Source: GM7GCV1 sp965221105 (lineage in GTDB: Bacteria > Pseudomonadota > Gammaproteobacteria > Pseudomonadales > GM7GCV1). From it: DNA of 64,000 nt. The notes beneath the pieces are model-generated. The model was not told the origin of the DNA and did not search any database. It saw only the letters and a list, made by a program, of their open reading frames with translations. Within the stretch, counting starts at the first letter, position 1. Each line of letters opens with the position of its first letter. Below, piece by piece: positions 62,259 through 64,000 of the stretch. Where the stretch lies: positions 1,116,001 to 1,180,000 of the forward strand of contig OZ244871.1 in assembly GCA_965221105.1 (NCBI GenBank), in the 5' to 3' direction. A program made the translations under genes and the position numbers.

Positions 62259-63080
62259 CTAGTTGAAATCCTGGTTCATCTCGAGTGCAGGTGCCTCGGA
62301 ATCTGGTGTTCCAACCTGTTTGGCCGGTACACCCGCATAGGTTGTATGTGGCGGCACTGATTCCAGCACCAGACTTGAAGCACCAACCTTGGCTCCCTCG
62401 CCAATCTCGATGTTGCCGAGAATTCGGGCGCCTGCTGCCAGCAGCACACCACGGCCAATCTTCGGATGGCGATCGCCACTCTGCTTGCCGGTGCCACCAA
62501 GAGTAACTCCGTGCAGCATGGAGACGTCATTCTCAACCACAGCTGTCTCGCCAATAACCAGACCACTACCGTGATCAATCATAATTCCTGTGCCCAGGGT
62601 CGCAGCGGGGTGGATATCCACATCGTATTCGCGAGAAGCCCTGCCCTGAAAATACAGAGCCAGTGAGGCGCGTCCCTGAATCCAGAGCCAGTGCGCCATG
62701 CGATAGACCTGCAAGGCATGATAGCCCTTGAAATACAGAAAGGGGTTGAGGTAACTGCGGCTGGCCGGATCGCGATCGATATGTGCCTGGAGATCAACCG
62801 TCGCGGAATGCTCGATGGATAAGTCGGCAGTCAACGCATCGCGAAAAGTCTCAAACACCTGTTTCTGAGGCATGAGATCTCCCTGAACTTCGGACGAAAG
62901 CACACAGCAGAGCGCATCTCCAAAATTCTGGTGACTCAGGATGCAGCGTTCAAAAAAAGGTTTCAGAACAGGTTCTTGTGCAGCAATGTGTTCTGCTTCA
63001 TGCCGGAGTTCACGCCACAGAGTCTCCTTCGATATCGACTGTTCGGTATTCCTCGCCGCCTCCATATCAGTCTCTCGCAT
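62259..63080 (-). CDS. cysE: Serine acetyltransferase
   Basis: 273 residues. Makes O-acetylserine for cysteine synthesis. N-terminal helical domain (LWRELRHEAEHIAAQEPVLK), then left-handed hexapeptide repeats (HPAATLGTGIMIDHGSGLVI, GETAVVENDVSMLHGVTLGG, GDRHPKIGRGVLLAAGARIL). The catalytic HGVTLGG and DHGSG are present. Its ATG overlaps the M15 peptidase stop by one base. Confidence 0.95.
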   Translation of the reverse strand: MRETDMEAARNTEQSISKETLWRELRHEAEHIAAQEPVLKPFFERCILSHQNFGDALCCVLSSEVQGDLMPQKQVFETFRDALTADLSIEHSATVDLQAHIDRDPASRSYLNPFLYFKGYHALQVYRMAHWLWIQGRASLALYFQGRASREYDVDIHPAATLGTGIMIDHGSGLVIGETAVVENDVSMLHGVTLGGTGKQSGDRHPKIGRGVLLAAGARILGNIEIGEGAKVGASSLVLESVPPHTTYAGVPAKQVGTPDSEAPALEMNQDFN

Positions 63081-63754
63081 CAGGCAGATTTTACGTAGCG
63101 CTCATAGAGCGCGTCCATATTCGCTCGAATTGCATGGTACAACTCAATTTCAACACCCTGCAATGCATCCAGAATCAAAGCGGATGAACATCGTTTCATA
63201 CAGTTATCTGACAGCGGACGGTAACTCACATGCCAAGGCTCTCTGGCAACACCTTCACCACCAAACCCGTAAGGGCGATAAAAATCTGTTCCCGGCAGAA
63301 ACTGGTCGAGCCAGTCATGCAATTCAAAGAAGGGGCCACCCCTGTCGCACTCGGCCAAGTTGAGCTGCACAGTGTAATCCCTGTCCACCGCAGCAGCATC
63401 GTAGACATCCAGATCTGTGCCCCAGTGATGGCGTGAACCGCCTGGCAGAGCCGAGAACCGCATAATGGCGTGAATTTTCTGCAGGTCACTCAATTCTGTC
63501 AGATCGACAGGGCAATCCCGGTCGTCGTAGACGGGTCGCTCACCCCGTGCCTTGGCGTTCCATATCGCCAGCTGACTGTCAAAGTCACGAAAGCCGCTCG
63601 CAATTCGGAGGTCAAACCCCGCCTGGCGAGCACTCTCAACCAGACCTGCAAATGCATCAACAGCCTCAGTGTGCAGAAGCCCTGCGCACAACCCATCCGA
63701 CGCGAGATGCCTGTCAGTCTTGCCAACCAGCATCTGCGGGTCTATCTGTACCAT
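63080..63754 (-). CDS. M15-family D-Ala-D-Ala carboxypeptidase
   Basis: 224 residues with no signal peptide. Zinc-binding motif SRHHWGTDLDVYD and the second His in EPWHVSYRPL match peptidase family M15B (VanY/LdcB-like). The SGFRDFDSQLAIWN segment is conserved. Such enzymes trim peptidoglycan stem peptides, but the lack of an export signal leaves its location open. It heads the operon leading into cysE. Confidence 0.88.
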   Translation of the reverse strand: MVQIDPQMLVGKTDRHLASDGLCAGLLHTEAVDAFAGLVESARQAGFDLRIASGFRDFDSQLAIWNAKARGERPVYDDRDCPVDLTELSDLQKIHAIMRFSALPGGSRHHWGTDLDVYDAAAVDRDYTVQLNLAECDRGGPFFELHDWLDQFLPGTDFYRPYGFGGEGVAREPWHVSYRPLSDNCMKRCSSALILDALQGVEIELYHAIRANMDALYERYVKSA

Positions 63755-63943
63755 GTTGCTGCTCCTGCACCTGGACGTCGCGTCATCCCCATGAAAAACA
63801 GTTTCCGATCTGCCAGTGCTGTATGGTCAACAGTTCGATATCCCAATCGGCGTGCACAGCCTTCGCAAGCAATTCTGCCTCGAAGGCACTAGAATGCCGG
63901 GCAACAATTGTCCCACGTTCACCCCAATTCCGGAAATCAGCAC

Positions 63944-64000
63944 ATGACCCTGGCTCTGTTTGATCTGGACAACACGCTTCTCGCGGGAGACAGCGACCAC
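63944..64000 (+). CDS. HAD-family phosphatase, N-terminal fragment
   Basis: ATG at 63944 followed by ALFDLDNTLLAGDSDH, the HAD motif I with nucleophile Asp (DLDNT). Nineteen codons precede the window edge. The opening resembles the HAD-IB phosphatase found near rppH in Pseudomonas. Substrate cannot be told. Confidence 0.85.
   Translation, partial: MTLALFDLDNTLLAGDSDH

Noticed and set aside
1..64000. CRISPR array, rRNA operon or replication origin
   Set aside because: No regularly spaced direct repeats, no rRNA sequence and no DnaA-box cluster beside dnaA, dnaN or gidA were seen.

Overview
The window reads as chromosome of a free-living gammaproteobacterium. The evidence is gene order: prmC-prfA-hemA divergent from a TPR lipoprotein-lolB-ispE-tRNA-Gln-prs-rplY-pth, and rppH-ptsP-lgt-thyA-folA, are both classic gammaproteobacterial neighbourhoods. 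A TonB2-type locus (DUF3450, TtpC-like, ExbB, ExbD, TonB, TPR protein) and a 2-oxoacid:ferredoxin oxidoreductase fit a marine or sediment aerobe. I cannot name a genus from sequence alone.

Layout. 1-2.8 kb: djlA, a nucleotidyltransferase/CopG-type pair behind an 18-bp palindrome, and a secreted protein whose signal peptide is put out of frame by a 12-G tract. 3.2-7.1 kb: an Lrp-type regulator divergent from leuA, whose 3' end is interrupted by a TnpB element with inverted ends. 7.1-8.2 kb: a TetR regulator with a 40-residue membrane protein and three operator-like palindromes. 8.3-18.1 kb: dense housekeeping core. 18.3-25.4 kb: accessory stretch with an IS21 remnant, a UDG-fold protein, an intact IS1634-type element, a decayed membrane-protein gene and a secreted repeat protein. 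25.8-28.8 kb: a primase-helicase of the kind linked to conflict systems, directly behind a parDE toxin-antitoxin pair. 29-30.1 kb: decayed kinase gene, followed by polA. 33.2-36.7 kb: scrap zone with a frameshifted NTF2-like gene fused to the remnant of an integrative conjugative element (TIGR03745, TIGR03758, RAQPRD and DUF4400 pieces). A DUF1778-GNAT toxin-antitoxin pair lies inside the remnant, and a 733-bp IS relic follows.

37-52.9 kb: core again. It holds selO-phoR-FemAB-like-ubiA on the minus strand (phoB is absent from this group), then gcvH, rppH-ptsP-lgt-thyA-folA and the six-gene TonB2 locus. 53-56 kb: a self-contained Fic protein with its own operator-like repeats, tRNA-Met and a small Ser/Thr kinase. 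56.1-63.8 kb, minus strand: an M15 peptidase, cysE, a GltD-like electron-transfer subunit, korA, korB and a eukaryotic-type (type II) glutamine synthetase, suggesting linked 2-oxoglutarate, nitrogen and sulfur metabolism. The window ends in the first codons of a HAD phosphatase.

All functional calls come from reading motifs, length and context. No database search was run.
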